From contig LR990054.1 in assembly GCA_905147135.1 (NCBI GenBank), positions 13,491,001 through 13,555,000 on the forward strand: 64,000 nt of DNA, given 5' to 3'. The notes below the pieces were generated by a model. It was not told the DNA's origin and searched no databases. It saw only the letters and a program-made list of their open reading frames with translations. Positions 22,790 through 34,719 of the stretch are shown piece after piece. The stretch is from Blastobasis lacticolella (Eukaryota > Arthropoda > Insecta > Lepidoptera > Blastobasidae). A program made the translations under genes and the position numbers. Positions within the stretch are counted from its first letter, which is position 1; every line of letters begins with the position of its first letter.

Positions 22790-23155
22790 TTAATCAACCC
22801 TTTGTCTACGCGAAAACTGTTAAGTTAATATATGGACGAATAAGTAAACAATTTGTCATTCAGATTTGATCACCTGAAGATTAGGTTGTCTTTTATTGTT
22901 AATGAGATTGCGCTTAACCTCAATAACAAATCAACTGATGGAAAGTTACGATGAGGCCGATGACAAAGCACAACATAATAATGATATGACGTAAGAGCCG
23001 TTTCATATATTTAATAAAATTGTGATAGCTAATGTAGGTATACTGATGTAAACTGCTAATGCATGTTCAAAAGCCTTTCATTTTTTGCAGGATCTATCCC
23101 AATGGATTTGCCATATTATCTACGTATAGGTCGTTAGACAAAACGCTTCTTTATC
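22790..23155. other. AT-rich non-coding stretch
   Basis: No gene or repeat supported. A plus-strand acceptor-like cattttttgcag at 23080-23091 precedes sequence with no clear donor. Confidence 0.35.
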
Positions 23156-23194
23156 ATCATTTCTTCGGAGCACTCATATCATCATACATCATCA

Positions 23195-23580
23195 TAACGG
23201 AGCATCAGCGTAGGGTTGCGCATCTGTCAGTCTTGTACAGGTTGCATTTCGGAGTGTGCAAAGCAGTTGTACGACCTTATTCCGCCGGCCCCTTTTCGCC
23301 ATCAGGAAACGCGATCCGGGCGAGTGTTCATACTTATTATGTGGATCTTCCAGCTACGAGTGGCTTTAGTTTAACCTTCATAATGCGTACACGAACGGAA
23401 CGCGTTGCCTTCGAGTGTGTTCCCTGATCTTTATAATCTAGATGCCTTCAAGGCTAGAGTGAATAGGTTGTTCCTAGACGGGCATGGAGTCCATCTTCGG
23501 CCGCATCGGCCGCACCACCAGGTGAGAAGGCTGTCAAATGCTTGGCTAGCCAAAACATTTTTTTTTATAAACTGTTGATC
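23195..23580 (+). mobile_element. non-LTR retrotransposon RT C-terminal fragment (family C-LINE), copy 1
   Basis: Encodes HQRRVAHLSVLYRLHFG, then a diverged middle, then TFIMRTRTERVAFECVP and, in another frame, [14 protein letters not shown]. This is the C-terminal portion of a CR1/L2-like reverse transcriptase, with a frame break at the stop near 23427. The 3' UTR ends aggctgtcaaatgcttggc and a run of T. Other ends: 27910, 45655 and 63120. Confidence 0.7.
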
Positions 23581-23584
23581 TATT

Positions 23585-23705
23585 AATAGGGATGTCTACG
23601 CTACTACCGCTCTACTGTAATTACTTGATCAGCCAACACCTGAATTCTGGCCCACGTGCGCGAGAGCACAACCGGGTCTTTAACGCCAAAATGATTGTTT
23701 TATTA
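23585..23705 (+). mobile_element. SINE family B tail fragment
   Basis: Contains accgctctactgtaattact, tgatcagccaacacctg and gcgcgagagcacaaccgggt ... ttaacgccaaaatgatt, matching the 3' third of family B. It sits immediately behind the LINE fragment. Confidence 0.65.
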
Positions 23706-23784
23706 TAATAGGTAAATTATATTGGACTAAGATTACTAATTTCTTTCCATTTAGAGCAAATATAACGAAATTGCTCGTTTGACT

Positions 23785-23905
23785 ACGGTTTTTTTATACG
23801 GCAGACTTACAGGAAAACAGGCCACCTGATGTGAAGAGAATTTTTCACTGCCTCTGCGCCACGAGAAATAAAAAAACTTCAAGGTGCTGGGAAGTAACTA
23901 CTGTT
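23785..23905 (+). repeat. dispersed repeat C, copy 2 (diverged)
   Basis: tttttatacggcagacttac and aggccacctgatgtgaagag correspond to the repeat C core. The rest has drifted. Confidence 0.5.
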
Positions 23906-24229
23906 CCATTCGAGGTTGAAAGTATTGTTCAGGTGAGGTAATTCGCATTGAAATCACTTAAACACATGCAGTAGTCAATGTCCCACCCCGCACTCACAGA
24001 TTGCACATAATGTTTCAGAGACTTTGTCCTGCCGAATATGCGGCCCCCGGATTCCGGCTATCCGGCTTGTAGGCTGTCTGGAAGGTATCCGGTATAATTG
24101 TCATTAATCCTATAAATACCTATTATATATAAATACTAAAGTAACGGAGATAGATAATAACTTGGAATAGGTTACTTTTTATTTCCAAAGGCTACGAGTA
24201 AGTAGATGCATTATCTCTTTGACCAATTT

Positions 24230-24472
24230 TACGTGAAGACGTCGCGGGCAAAAGCTAAATGAGGAAAAGTTTGTATGTTAGGGGTAATCTCCGAAACTAC
24301 TGAACAGATTTTGAAAATTATTTCACTATTAGGAAGCTACATTATTCGCGAATGTTACAGGCTACTCTAAAATAATAGTGTTGCAGGGGATAGCCCGCGG
24401 GAACGATTCCGTTCAATGTTTATAGAGATCGAAACTGCGCGTGGGTGAAATCTGCGCAGGACGGCTAGTCAT
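24230..24472 (+). mobile_element. Helitron-like element, family E, copy 2
   Basis: Contains ctccgaaactactgaacaga and ttttgaaaattatttcacta, then cgggaacgattccgt, and ends gcgcaggacggCTAG followed by T. A separate terminus, gcgggcaaaagctaaa, lies just before it at 24245-24262 and probably belongs to another copy. Confidence 0.5.
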
Positions 24473-24474
24473 GA

Positions 24475-24935
24475 AATAAAAGTAAGTTAATGCATATGAT
24501 GTTATTATTTTTAGCATACCTACATTTTGTGTTTCAGACTGATAACATTTTTAAATTAAATTAGCGGAAACAAGAGCTATACTTTAATCCCAGAAGAGAA
24601 CCAATATTGACTTCGGAACCTTAAATACCTACTGACTAACCAAAAAATAAATCTATTAGCTAGCAAAGATTCCAGGCTATGTTTTTTCTATGTCAAACTT
24701 TTGAATCCGTTTGTTCCGACGCATACAATAGCGACCCGAAACAATGGGTCGAAAAAAGTTTGTCTCAAATTTTTAACATCAGGATGCTTTCGGCAACAGT
24801 TGGTTATGGCTTCAAATAGGCTTTTGAACCAGGATTTCCTTTTTCTCGTTAACAGATAGGGTTGCCATCAGAAGTGACTGTTTAATATGTTTTTAATAAT
24901 AACTTCTTATGACTATGTTATTTAATTCTAAATAC
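24475..24935. other. AT-rich non-coding stretch
   Basis: Nothing supported apart from the short agggttgccat motif that also occurs near 43715. Confidence 0.35.
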
Positions 24936-24939
24936 TTTG

Positions 24940-25085
24940 ATGACCTGAGTGGTTCAGTTGGTTAACAGGTCCCGGCCGGATTCCTGGCCGAGCAGAAATT
25001 GAAATGGTGAATTTAAATTTCTGTTACGGGTCTGTTATATGTATAATAAGTATTTAAAAAGTATATAAGTAGTTTATCAGTTTAT
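24940..25085 (+). mobile_element. SINE family A, copy 2 (deleted)
   Basis: gatgacctgagtggttcagt, ggattcctggcc, gcagaaattgaaatggtgaa, tttctgttacgggtctg, tataataagtatttaaaa. The B-box region has lost several bases and the 3' half after tatcac is missing. Confidence 0.75.
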
Positions 25086-25089
25086 CACC

Positions 25090-26185
25090 TTGTCCTGACA
25101 ATTACAATTATGAGCGAACATGCAATAATTAATTATGTTAATTTTTCCGTAGGTATCTAAAAAATTTTAAGGTAAAATGTAGCCTATGTCGCTCGTTGAT
25201 ACTGTAGCTTTCTATTGGTTAAATAATTTTTGAAATCCTTTACAAACAAACAAACAAAACGGCAAACAATCAAATAATTTCACTTTATTGGTAGGTAACA
25301 AAAATGTGAATAAAAAAACTTGATAATTATGACCAAACGAAAAGGATTACAAGAGAAAGTTTATTAATTGTTGTTGTTTGTTTGTGCATTATGTGTACAC
25401 AATGTGTTTAAAATGAATTTTTGATTAATTTTCATAGGTGTTTTATTAATGTTAAATTTAAATACTCGGCTTGACTTGCCCCAGTGCTGAGCCAAATAAA
25501 TCGATATCAGCACGGCTAGCATAAGTGTGCCCGCGACCTATCTCGCACCCCGAGATAGAAATTTATTTCTTTCTTCAATACTAAGATCAAAGAGATAGCA
25601 ATATCTATGTCGCGCCTTTCCTCGCTTATGTCGCGCGGGAGCACATTCGTGCTAGCGATACCGCGACTAATAACATTTAATAATTTTACATCACACTTGC
25701 TCGTCACTTGGATGTTATAATATCACTTTTAAGCACATAATCCAAGATATTGCGTACGTGTACTTTTTAGTATACTATTATTTACTAGAGCGTAATGATA
25801 CCCCATTTGAGTTAAGTTTGTTCCACACAGTAACTAATATGAATAAAATCACTTTTTGTACACTAGTAAGTAACAAAAGTAACTAATATGTATAGATGAA
25901 AATTTTTAATTACTCATAAATCTTTACGGTTGTTTTAGGACCAACAAAGAGTATTTATGCGGCTGAAAATAGTAGGTAAAGCTCGACCGCAACAGAGGTG
26001 ACCTGTCAATTGTGGCGCTGGTTCTGCGGTTTATATAGCAACACCGGAAATAGTATAATTTGTTATCAAATTCTTATGAAGCCATAAGCACGTCATATGC
26101 ATAGTGATGTAATCGTACTTTTTACATATCGATATTGCGTTTTATTGAATAAAACTTTTGAGTACCTAAATATTTTATCTACATG
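25090..26185. other. AT-rich non-coding stretch
   Basis: No gene. The minus-strand frame at 25516-25707 has no domain. A short (AAAC)n-type run lies near 25235-25260. Confidence 0.4.
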
Positions 26186-26188
26186 TAT

Positions 26189-26396
26189 TATACATATATC
26201 CTATCCTATTAATATTATACGGATGAATGGATGTTTGTTACTCCTTCGCGCAAGAACTACTGAATTGGTTTTGATAAAATTTGGCGTAACGGGAAAATAT
26301 AACCCACATTAAGATTTTGTATATACCCAAAATAGCACGCAGGCTATATTTTATACGGAAAATTACAATGAACTGAATTCAAAAGAGCAAAAGCTA
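26189..26396 (+). mobile_element. Helitron-like element, family E, copy 3
   Basis: Starts near atatatcctatcctatt with the common taatattatacggatg opening, contains ttactccttcgcgcaagaac, tactgaattggttttgataa and tatacccaaaatagcacgca, and ends gagcaaaagCTAG followed by T. The ends and the absence of inverted termini fit a non-autonomous Helitron. Confidence 0.6.
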
Positions 26397-26479
26397 GTAT
26401 ACATAGGTACGTAACATGGATGTAACATCACGCCTGTCTTATACCTACCTAAGAAATATCATTGTCAATCTATCGGTTC

Positions 26480-26628
26480 TTAAGCCGCCCACGGGGTCTC
26501 TTTCCTGATACCGGCAGGTTCAGCCACCTTTTTGCCACGCATCCCTGGAGCTTACACAAGACGTAGCCATACCAGCACAGGCGAGCCTCCTCGACCTTAT
26601 CCGCGGTACGTATCCCTCACCATGATGA
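26480..26628 (-). mobile_element. RTE-type LINE fragment (family 1)
   Basis: The minus strand contains aaggtcgaggaggctcgcct, gtgctggtatggctacg and ctgccggtatcaggaaagag, corresponding to the KVEEARLCWYG ... LPVSGK region of family 1. It is short and internally broken, with a catcatgg remnant at its edge. Confidence 0.65.
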
Positions 26629-26629
26629 T

Positions 26630-27900
26630 ATAATGACTAATCAAAATTGTGTAATCGGTGCTATAGATTTCGGGGAACCAGCCATCGGGCACATTATATT
26701 CGAAATCATATCGTCTTTTTCCGGTTATCGACAAATATATTAAAATGACATCTAGCCTATCGATATCGATACTTTTTTTACTCTGCAAATATATTTTGAC
26801 GACTTCGTAGTGACGTTGTCTCTATAATTATTATTTTCTCCTGTTTAAAACGACTAATTTTAGAAGGTATACAATAACGAAGATAAAGGCGGTAAAGGCA
26901 TAACCTATTTAATAGCGTCGAGTTTCATTTTCTTTTTTTCGTCGATTATTGCCAGTAAAATAACTTTGGCTACTCATTTTTCCGCAACCTGTCAAAGAAA
27001 CCTACGTCCCTGGTACCCCTTTATAAATTTTCTTGAATATAAAATGTATAATTTTCCTTAATTGTGATAAATAAACACCCAATTTTATTAAACTCTTTAG
27101 AACTCGACTGTATAGGTATCGCAATGTTCCATTGTACTTGTTTGTACGATAATTACAGTTATGATATTCATAAGTCTTTGTAAACCTAATCAGAATAACA
27201 ATTATTTAATTAATTCAAAAAGGAAATTGAGTTATAGATTCTAGTCTGGTGTTCTGACATGCGTCCGTAAATGCGACAGCCCTGCCGCATCAGAGCTAAT
27301 CAGAGCATAGATGACGCGTGACGCCGCCGCTCCCGCATTGTCGCCACTCGGTAATGAACTAAAGGTAAGTGAATTAGGCAAAAAGCCGGCCCGGGGAGCC
27401 AAGAACCCAATCACGGATCTCTGTTGAATGAACTGGTGAATGAAGAGAGGATGAGGATGTCGACACGCCCGGTGTTGACCCGAAAGCGAAAGTGTCACGT
27501 GATGGCGGTCAAATGCCTGTGTTTATGCTATGGTAAAAAGTGGTCGAAGCACCGTTGAGGCTTTAGACGCGAATTGTTTACCGCACGGTAGGTGATAAAC
27601 CTACCGGCACGGTTAACAGTCCATTCTGGCAGGTTCTTCATCTTTGACCGCATCGTAGTTTAATGTCAGGTGAGCTGGCGATTTATTACTTTGCTGGTCC
27701 AAAATCTACACCTATTTATTTAAGACTTTAACCGCGACTGCGTCCACGTGGAAATAGTTTTTACGAGAGTTTAGCTTTTGCCCGCGTTATGTACAGACAC
27801 GGCTTTTTTACAGTTTCATAATAGTATACAGATATAGATAGATAGAAGAAAAAATTGTTTAATTGTAATGGATAATCCCAAAAAATTACAAAACCGATTT
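26630..27900. other. non-coding, one GC-richer block
   Basis: 27240-27660 is GC-richer and single-copy here. A donor-like aaag|gtaagtgaa at 27362 (plus) has no convincing acceptor. At 27730-27800 the minus strand has a Helitron-like terminus (gcgggcaaaagctaaa and tccacgtggaaatag). No gene supported. Confidence 0.4.
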
Positions 27901-27909
27901 AAAAATATA

Positions 27910-28048
27910 ATCCGGATGCCTTCAAGGCTAGAGTGAATAGGCTGTTCCAAGACGAGCACGCTTCATCTTCGGCCGCATCGTCACTTACCAACAGGTGAGA
28001 AGGCGGTCAAATGCCTGTCTTGTCAAAATATATTTTAAAAAAATATTT
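27910..28048 (+). mobile_element. RT C-terminal fragment (family C-LINE), copy 2
   Basis: atgccttcaaggctagagtg encodes FKARVNRLF, then cgagcacgcttcatcttcgg, gcatcgtcacttaccaacag and gcggtcaaatgcctgtcttg with an A-rich end. It contains only the last roughly 140 bp of the element. Confidence 0.75.
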
Positions 28049-28049
28049 T

Positions 28050-28480
28050 ACTTTAGGAAACTATTTAACACTGTAAACATGGCCTACTGTTTAAAGTAGA
28101 TGTAGTTTGGTGGTAGAAGTTGCACAATGCGGAAAACTCTCTTCGTAAAACCAGATTATCAAGCTAGCAGGTGAGAGTCTCGTCGACAATTACGGCCGTC
28201 CAACGTTCAACGCAATCGCGCAGAAGCATATAAAAGTTCAAGAGCAGAAATACGCGTGTAATGAGAAATAATAACTCGTGGAAAAGATGACAACGTGATC
28301 AACCGAAGCCCAGCGTCCCATAGACAGGCGTTACTAAGGAACTTCCTATTCCGGCGATTGTTTAGTTTCCTGTCTCGGTGTTACACTCACACTCACATGT
28401 TTATGTCGGGCACCATTCATATCGAACAAGTATCCTCGTATACGTAATCCCTGTATTCTCCAAGGACAATATTGTTGAGA
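28050..28480. other. non-coding stretch
   Basis: No gene or repeat boundary was recognised. Confidence 0.35.
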
Positions 28481-28487
28481 AACACGC

Positions 28488-28519
28488 GTCGCCCGACACC
28501 ATATGAAGTGTCGGGCGAC
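28488..28519. repeat. perfect 12-bp inverted repeat (hairpin)
   Basis: GTCGCCCGACAC at 28488-28499 pairs perfectly with GTGTCGGGCGAC at 28508-28519 around an 8-nt loop. The stem is GC-rich in an AT-rich neighbourhood. There is no T run after it, so it is not a terminator. It could be the core of a foldback element. Confidence 0.85.
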
Positions 28520-28664
28520 AAATGTTGTGCGATTTCTTTAAAGTTGAACGATGTTGCCAGACTCTCGCTCGTTTGCAAGGCCGAGTCGAGAATTTGTAAC
28601 TCTAGTGATACAAGACTTAAAGGTACAAAAAGTGCTTTTTATTCTTAATCTGATGATTACCACT

Positions 28665-28870
28665 CGGATGATTCCGAGTGGTGTACCCCTGCTTTTGCCA
28701 GGGTCCGTATTCCTGCTCTACTTTACCTGTATACTTTATACCCGTACATCATAGGTATCCTTGCGTCGTAAGCCGTTGGCTCTCGTATCCGACTCGGCGG
28801 TGTTAACCCATCGCTTGTTGGGTCTCCCGCGGGAGTTCATTCCTGCTACCGGCAGGTTCGGCACATAAGT
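28665..28870 (-). mobile_element. RTE-type LINE fragment (family 1)
   Basis: The minus strand runs ctgccggtagcaggaatgaa, ctcccgcgggagacccaaca, gcgatgggttaacaccgccg, gagccaacggcttacgacgc and cggaccctggcaaaagc. These correspond to the family 1 C terminus (GRPKKRW ... SNARANGLR ... DPG). Diverged and truncated. Confidence 0.65.
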
Positions 28871-28874
28871 GCTT

Positions 28875-30205
28875 GTTATTGTTACGTCTGGCTATGCTTG
28901 GCATTGTCTGGTATTGATCGGTTCTGTCTGGTATTGTCGGACAGGGTCCGGCTGTTGTCGGCGAGGAGTGGATGTGCTCCGATCGTGGGGTGGTCAACAT
29001 GTCACTGTGGGTGTTCTTCCTACTTTGATTTACGTAATTATTTAGTTTGTTTAAGAGGAGTGTTGTCCGAGCCCGATCCATACAAACGTATATTGATCAT
29101 AATATTTTCAATATTACGCTATTAAATCCAATGAAATTTTGTAGAAGTGGTCTAGAAACCAATATTTATGCTTGTGGTCTCAGATTTTCGTTACAATACA
29201 TCGTTTCAAAGCTACACGGAGTTTAAGATTTCCTTCGGTAAATACTCGCCTTTACCCGCTCCGCTAGATTTCGATTATCACAATGACTAATATAGATTAT
29301 GGCCATAGGGCCATAGTACCAAATGTCGGACCTCTCAAATAAGCAATGGACCTACACCCGTCTCAAAACTAGTAACGAAATCGAGGCTCCCCGGGTGTTA
29401 CACGTGTCTAGAGGTGATCACTATCTATCAGTTGCCTATCCTTTGCAATCTTTATAAAAATATAAAAAGTACACCTCATAATTGTAGCACAAGCTAGATA
29501 ATACAAGAATAACACATGATGCGATGACCCGTATAATAGTAAACAAGTTCAATTGACTAGCGACAAAGTAATAAACGGTACAATTAGAAAAGGAATGAAA
29601 TATAAAAAATAAAAACACACACACATCTCAAGTTCGGAATATCACAATGTTTGCAAACAGAAACAGTATAAACAATATGGCGACAGTCCGTTATATCGGA
29701 GCTGCTATCGCGGACACAAGCGTATTATCGCGTTATGTAATACGCTAGCGTACAACATAGGGAATTTATCAATGAACTCGTAAACTATTGGTGAATGAAC
29801 GGCCTTCAAATGCCGTTTGACTCTTGATATTGCCAGTGCTCGTGGATGGAGCAATGAACTTGCGTACTATGCAGATAGCGCAAATGTCGGCGGTGATTTA
29901 TGATATACAAGTCAAGTTATTCGAGTCACATAGGTGGGTGGCCTCTCGTGACCTATTATGTTTTTTATATAAATATTATAAACCTTTACGCTGTTTACAT
30001 CACATATGATTGTTAGAGGTGCGAGCGCCATCATAACATTTAGGTCCAAATAAACATAGACCTATATTGCTATACTCAACACGCGTCCCGCGTAGATAAA
30101 CTCAGACAAGTTAATTCGTGAACATGTAAATTTGTAAACAAATGATGTGCTATTTATTTATAGAATTTTTTGGTGCTGATAGGTTCATGTGTCTTATTTA
30201 GTTGA
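28875..30205. other. non-coding stretch
   Basis: 28885-28965 has short imperfect repeats of tctggtattg. The rest is single-copy-like. Frames at 28803-29125 and 29824-30009 show no domains. No gene supported. Confidence 0.4.
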
Positions 30206-30209
30206 TTTA

Positions 30210-31021
30210 GGGCCGATCTTTCAATCCTCAGATAAACAGTCTGTTAGCGTTTATTCGACGGCTAGCAAGTTTTAGAATTTTTCAACTGTCAGTTAAGAGT
30301 TATTTGACGAATAGAACCGTTATCTGGGGAATAAATCTATCTGCCTCTTTGAGCGCCAGATAGCCGTTATTCGACAGATAGCGTCTTGATAGATCAGTTG
30401 GTTTAAGGTTATATTTTGCAGTTTTTAAAGGAAGTACGTAAATAATATGGATATTTTCGAAAGCCTTGATGACCTAGCAGTCAAAGAAGGGGCCATAATT
30501 ATATGAATATATACATTCACGTCACAGAAAACAAAGAATTTGCCGACTGAACTGACAAGTATATGAGTCTCGGCAGTTGCAAAACTTACAGATCACTGTA
30601 TATTTTATTTTACTTTGCGATAAATTGCAATAGATAGTAATCACCACGCTTTAAATAACTGAAATATAAACCCTCAATCCAACCAAACAACAAATAAAAT
30701 AACTGAAAACTACCAACCATCCATCTAATATTAGGTAACTCTATTCTGTGGAATAATCCTAAAAATGACACTTGCTTGCCACTGACAGCTTCGTTAGTCT
30801 TTCCTGCTCTAACAATTGTGTAAGCGATATTTTTGTTTCACCTCTCTGCAGTTCGTGCTGTTATGGTGTTGCCTAAATTTAAATATTCGGTCAGATAGTT
30901 ATCCATGAGAGAAACGACTATTGAAAAATAGACAACTGATTAACAGACCGATAAACAGCCAAATAATTTTATTCGCTGATTAGTTAACTGACATTTTATC
31001 TGAGGATTGAACAATCGGCCC
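30210..31021. mobile_element. PIF/Harbinger-type MITE, 812 bp, with intact TTA duplication
   Basis: The left end GGGCCGATCTTTCAATCCTC continues AGATAAA. The reverse complement of the right end is GGGCCGATTGTTCAATCCTC, continuing AGATAAA, so about 27 bp of terminal inverted repeat has two mismatches. It is flanked by TTA at 30207-30209 and 31022-31024, the 3-bp TWA duplication characteristic of PIF/Harbinger. The interior is AT-rich and lacks a transposase. A short frame near 30448 (MDIFESLDDLAVKEGA, then stop) might be a remnant of the parent element's ORF start, which is speculative. It is non-autonomous and would need transposase from elsewhere. Confidence 0.85.
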
Positions 31022-31024
31022 TTA

Positions 31025-32460
31025 AGTGGGTAATTTAAGATTCTATCATATCGTGCGTTTTCTAGCAGTGCTTGTAGCAATGTTTTCAACATTAATCCGA
31101 GAGATACCTTAAGACATTTTTATATTCATGGGTACATTGGTATACATGAGTAATTTATGATTACTAGTCTATTTAAATTTTAGAATCAACTTAAAAATGC
31201 GGCTGCTCAGGTTGCTCAGGCGGCCTTGTTAACTAATCACGGACGAACTATACGCGAGGTGGCTGTAATTCTTAATACACAACCTACCTATAACAGAAAT
31301 TCATATTAAATTAATTACGCTTAGCGCCAAGTACCCCTACAAGAAATAACTTGGACTAACCCTTTTTTTTTGTTGTAGAAATAACATCTACTAGCCAAAA
31401 ATACCGTGGGACCATTTATGAGCTATATGTATACTTTAGGATACACTGGCCTGGGACAACATTTGAGTAAAATGTGAGCACAGGCCACGTGTATACCTGG
31501 AGATACAACTTATTTTCGTTTTATTGCAACAAATGCAAACATTTTATTGCTTACAACATTTCAATGAAGCGCACAACTGAACGCTGTGAACTCTTTCATT
31601 ATAAGTGCTTAAAAGTGATACGATAATTTCCAAATTACGAGCAAATTTGATAAAAATATTTTTTTATAACTTCCGAAAGAGTCTGAAAGCGTCGCCGCCG
31701 CGTAAGGGGGCTGCAATCGGAGACGTCCTTGACATAATATCCGTTCTTAAAATTTAGGTAACTATCACGAAACACGATTCTCGTACGTAAGTTAAACCTC
31801 TTTAACCACAAATAATTTTAATTTTGTATTCAACCACAAATCTCGCCGTAAAAGCTGTCCGAATTATCCTTATGATTCATTACTTACGACTATTGAACTT
31901 ACGAGCAGACGCAAGGTCCTTCGTGATGGTCAAGATCATGAATATTTAAGGCACATAGTATGGTTTACGATATAACGGTATCTGTCGCTACTAATAGTAT
32001 GAAGAGGAAAACTTGAGTGAGTGGGCGGGAAAACACTGAATCGAGTTCTTTTGCTAACAGTAAGCTACTTATTCGTTTTTTATTCTACTCAGTGAGAAAC
32101 GAGCACACAATCCACGGTAAGTGATAACGGTTGCCCTTATCATCTACGATTTGTGGATTTAGGTTACAGGCAACAAAAATGCAGAACCGCAGGTGCATTG
32201 CCACTGTGAGGACTAAGATGAAATGCCTCATATATGCCTGTATCTAATTGCACTAACTACCTTGCCTATCAACAACGTTTACATTGTTGTGTTTCGGTTT
32301 GAAGCTAACGTAGCCAGCACTTAGGCAACGCACTAACACACCTGTAGTTCTGCATTGAAACCTGTGCTCGAATCGTAGATGTTACTACCAGGGCCTCGGG
32401 GGATGGGGAATGGGATGGTGGTAAAAGATACCATGATATATAATAAAAATAGAAAGCTAA
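31025..32460. other. AT-rich non-coding stretch
   Basis: No gene or repeat was recognised. 31685-31730 is a small GC-rich patch of unknown meaning. Confidence 0.4.
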
Positions 32461-32464
32461 CGCT

Positions 32465-32785
32465 TTGCGTTTGTCCCGGTTGTGATCTTGCGCGCGAGGG
32501 CCCGGGCTCCGGCCTGACCATGATCCGGGATTTGACAGATCAGGTTATTACAGTGGAGCGACCGTCATCTGGCCTCCGTGACCCTCATAGGGGAACATGG
32601 CCACATTGGATCATGATTACGATATTTTCGGTGTGTTAAACTAATGTACATAACTTAGAAAAGAGTCATTGGTACGTGTCGTCACTCGGGCTTGAACCCG
32701 GTACCTCTCGCTTTCTAGTCGGACCCCTTAACTTAGTAGTTAAGGTGGCCTAGTGGCCACCGATCCTCTCACGATCCGTTAAAAA
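32465..32785 (-). mobile_element. SINE family B, copy 3
   Basis: On the minus strand: gtggccactaggccaccttaa as a damaged head, a diverged B-box region (gggttcaagcccgag), ccaatgactcttttctaagt, a middle block with gatccaatgtggccatgttc, then gacggtcgctccactgtaat, aacctgatctgtcaaatccc, ggatcatggtcaggccggag and gcgcgcaagatcacaaccgg. The order matches the reference copy at 14862. Confidence 0.75.
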
Positions 32786-32921
32786 ATCGGAATATGCCTA
32801 CTTACAAAATGTATAAATAAACGATGCGGAACTGAATATGTAACTGTGATCCAAACTATTTAAGTTCAAACGCCCATGTGGTCAGTCATGCAAAATACCA
32901 ATAAGGTGAAATGTCAGAACA

Positions 32922-32979
32922 GCACAAAGCCAGACATGCACAAAGCCAGACACGCACAAAGCTAGAAACGAACAAGGCC
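32922..32979. repeat. 16-bp minisatellite, about 3.5 units
   Basis: Units gcacaaagccagacat, gcacaaagccagacac and gcacaaagctagaaac, then a partial gaacaaggcc. Small and diverged at its 3' side. Confidence 0.85.
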
Positions 32980-33590
32980 ACGGAGGTAAAATGATTGCTA
33001 TTTTTACCCTCTCTACGACTACTATTTTCGCTATACCCCGTAAAATACCTATTTACAACATCTACAAATCATGTCTTCAATGAATTTATGAATGAAACTC
33101 CGTATTCCATTCATTAAATGTTACTGGTGACTGAAAAGAAAAACAATCCTGTAAAAAGGTAAGAATTCCTTCACGTAACAAACAACTTCCCCCGGTCTTC
33201 CGGTCATAGAATATTGCGACACGAAATCTAAAACCGTCCTTATACTTGTTTACATCGATTATTAGATAATAGAAACAAATAGAACAGGATATCGTCAGTT
33301 CCTATTATGTTTAGGTCGTCAGATGTACGCGTGCAATGGCCCTTCCTTGATCGACACTTAGATGTGACCTTTTTTATTTTTTGTATCATATTCCTTTCTA
33401 GAAGTTATACCTATAATTGGATTATAATTAACTATTATTATTGTCTGCTAGAAAGAACTAATTTGGAGAAAAAGTCAATGTCATGTCGCATCCGGAGGTC
33501 ATAGCAATGAAAGTCTATTTTCAGAAGATGTAAATACTTTTAGGAAGATTTCTATGTACATGAAGACATAAATACATACTTACGTCATAT
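32980..33590. other. non-coding stretch
   Basis: No gene or repeat boundary was recognised. The frame at 33307-33504 has no domain. Confidence 0.35.
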
Positions 33591-33591
33591 A

Positions 33592-33775
33592 TCTTCTTTA
33601 TATAGTAAAACTACGTCGCTTCCCTCTGTCTGTCCGCCTAAATCTATTAAACTACGCAACGGATTTTAATGCAGTTTTCAACAATAGATAGAGTGTAAAA
33701 GGTTTATAAGAAAGAAAAAAGGGTAGATAGGGGTAAAGTAGGTGTACGCGAACGAAGTCGCGCCGGGTCCACTAG
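33592..33775 (+). mobile_element. Helitron-like element, family D, copy 3
   Basis: Starts near atcttctttatatag, then aactacgtcgcttccctctg, ctacgcaacggattttaatg, caatagatagagtg, agggtagataggggtaaagt, and ends cgaagtcgcgccgggtccaCTAG followed by T. At about 184 bp this is the tidiest copy of the family. Confidence 0.7.
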
Positions 33776-33779
33776 TTTA

Positions 33780-34715
33780 TCATAATGTCATCTTAAGTAC
33801 CTAGTACCTAATTAACACATTTCTAGATTTAATAGAGTGGCGATCGATAGCTCCACCGGCGGTAGCTCGGATAATTAATGGGAGACGGTATTAACTACAA
33901 GAGAGCAAAAACGTTGTATTCTGATCATGGACTAGAAATTTCACGAGATTTTACAAGCTTTTATGTAGTTTTACATGTCCCCATGTCTGTTCGTAATAAA
34001 ATCTTGCAAGTAAAACTTCATCCATTTCCCAGTTTGAGCTGAAATTTCGCACACTCATGTAAGTATGAAAGACCAAATATTTGAATGGAAGTGATTTCAA
34101 AGTGGATGCAATAAATGAAATGACGTCACTATACTTTCAAAATGGTGGATCTATTGTATTGTACATAATATGAGTTACCTACGCCTATAACGGACACAAT
34201 TTTCTTACCTATACCCATGAGAATGGATGTCACATGAAAGGGTTTTCTTTACACAAAAATTAGATATAAAAAAAATATTTGGCTGAAAATATTGTACTAT
34301 TTAATCACTTTCAAATTCCTCTTTAAATACTTTCATTTTAATAACGTCCGGAGTTTCAGTATCATGATCGTGTATATAAAATAATAATTACCAATAGAGT
34401 TTCAAATATCAGCGTGTTGCTGATAAACTGACTGATTTTAATAAAACAAACAATTGCGATAGACGTATATTTCCGAATGAAATTATGTATGCAATATAAA
34501 CAGCCGCGCTTGCGCACACCGCCAACTGACAATACCACACGCGTCAATTACGTCCCCCAATTGACATAACATAATCTAAAAGCAGTGTTAGTAAACACAG
34601 CTAGGCGCGACATGCGACATGAGCGGACCTATGCTGTATTTACAGAACTAAATATGGGTATAACTGTCAGACTGGTCACAGATTATACATGGGCAGTTAC
34701 GTGTGCGCAAACAGC
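33780..34715. other. AT-rich non-coding stretch
   Basis: No gene or repeat was recognised. Confidence 0.35.
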
Positions 34716-34719
34716 GAAA

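Noticed and set aside
23080..23150. Plus-strand acceptor-like cattttttgcag
   Set aside because: No matching donor with a sensible exon, and LINE sequence follows closely.
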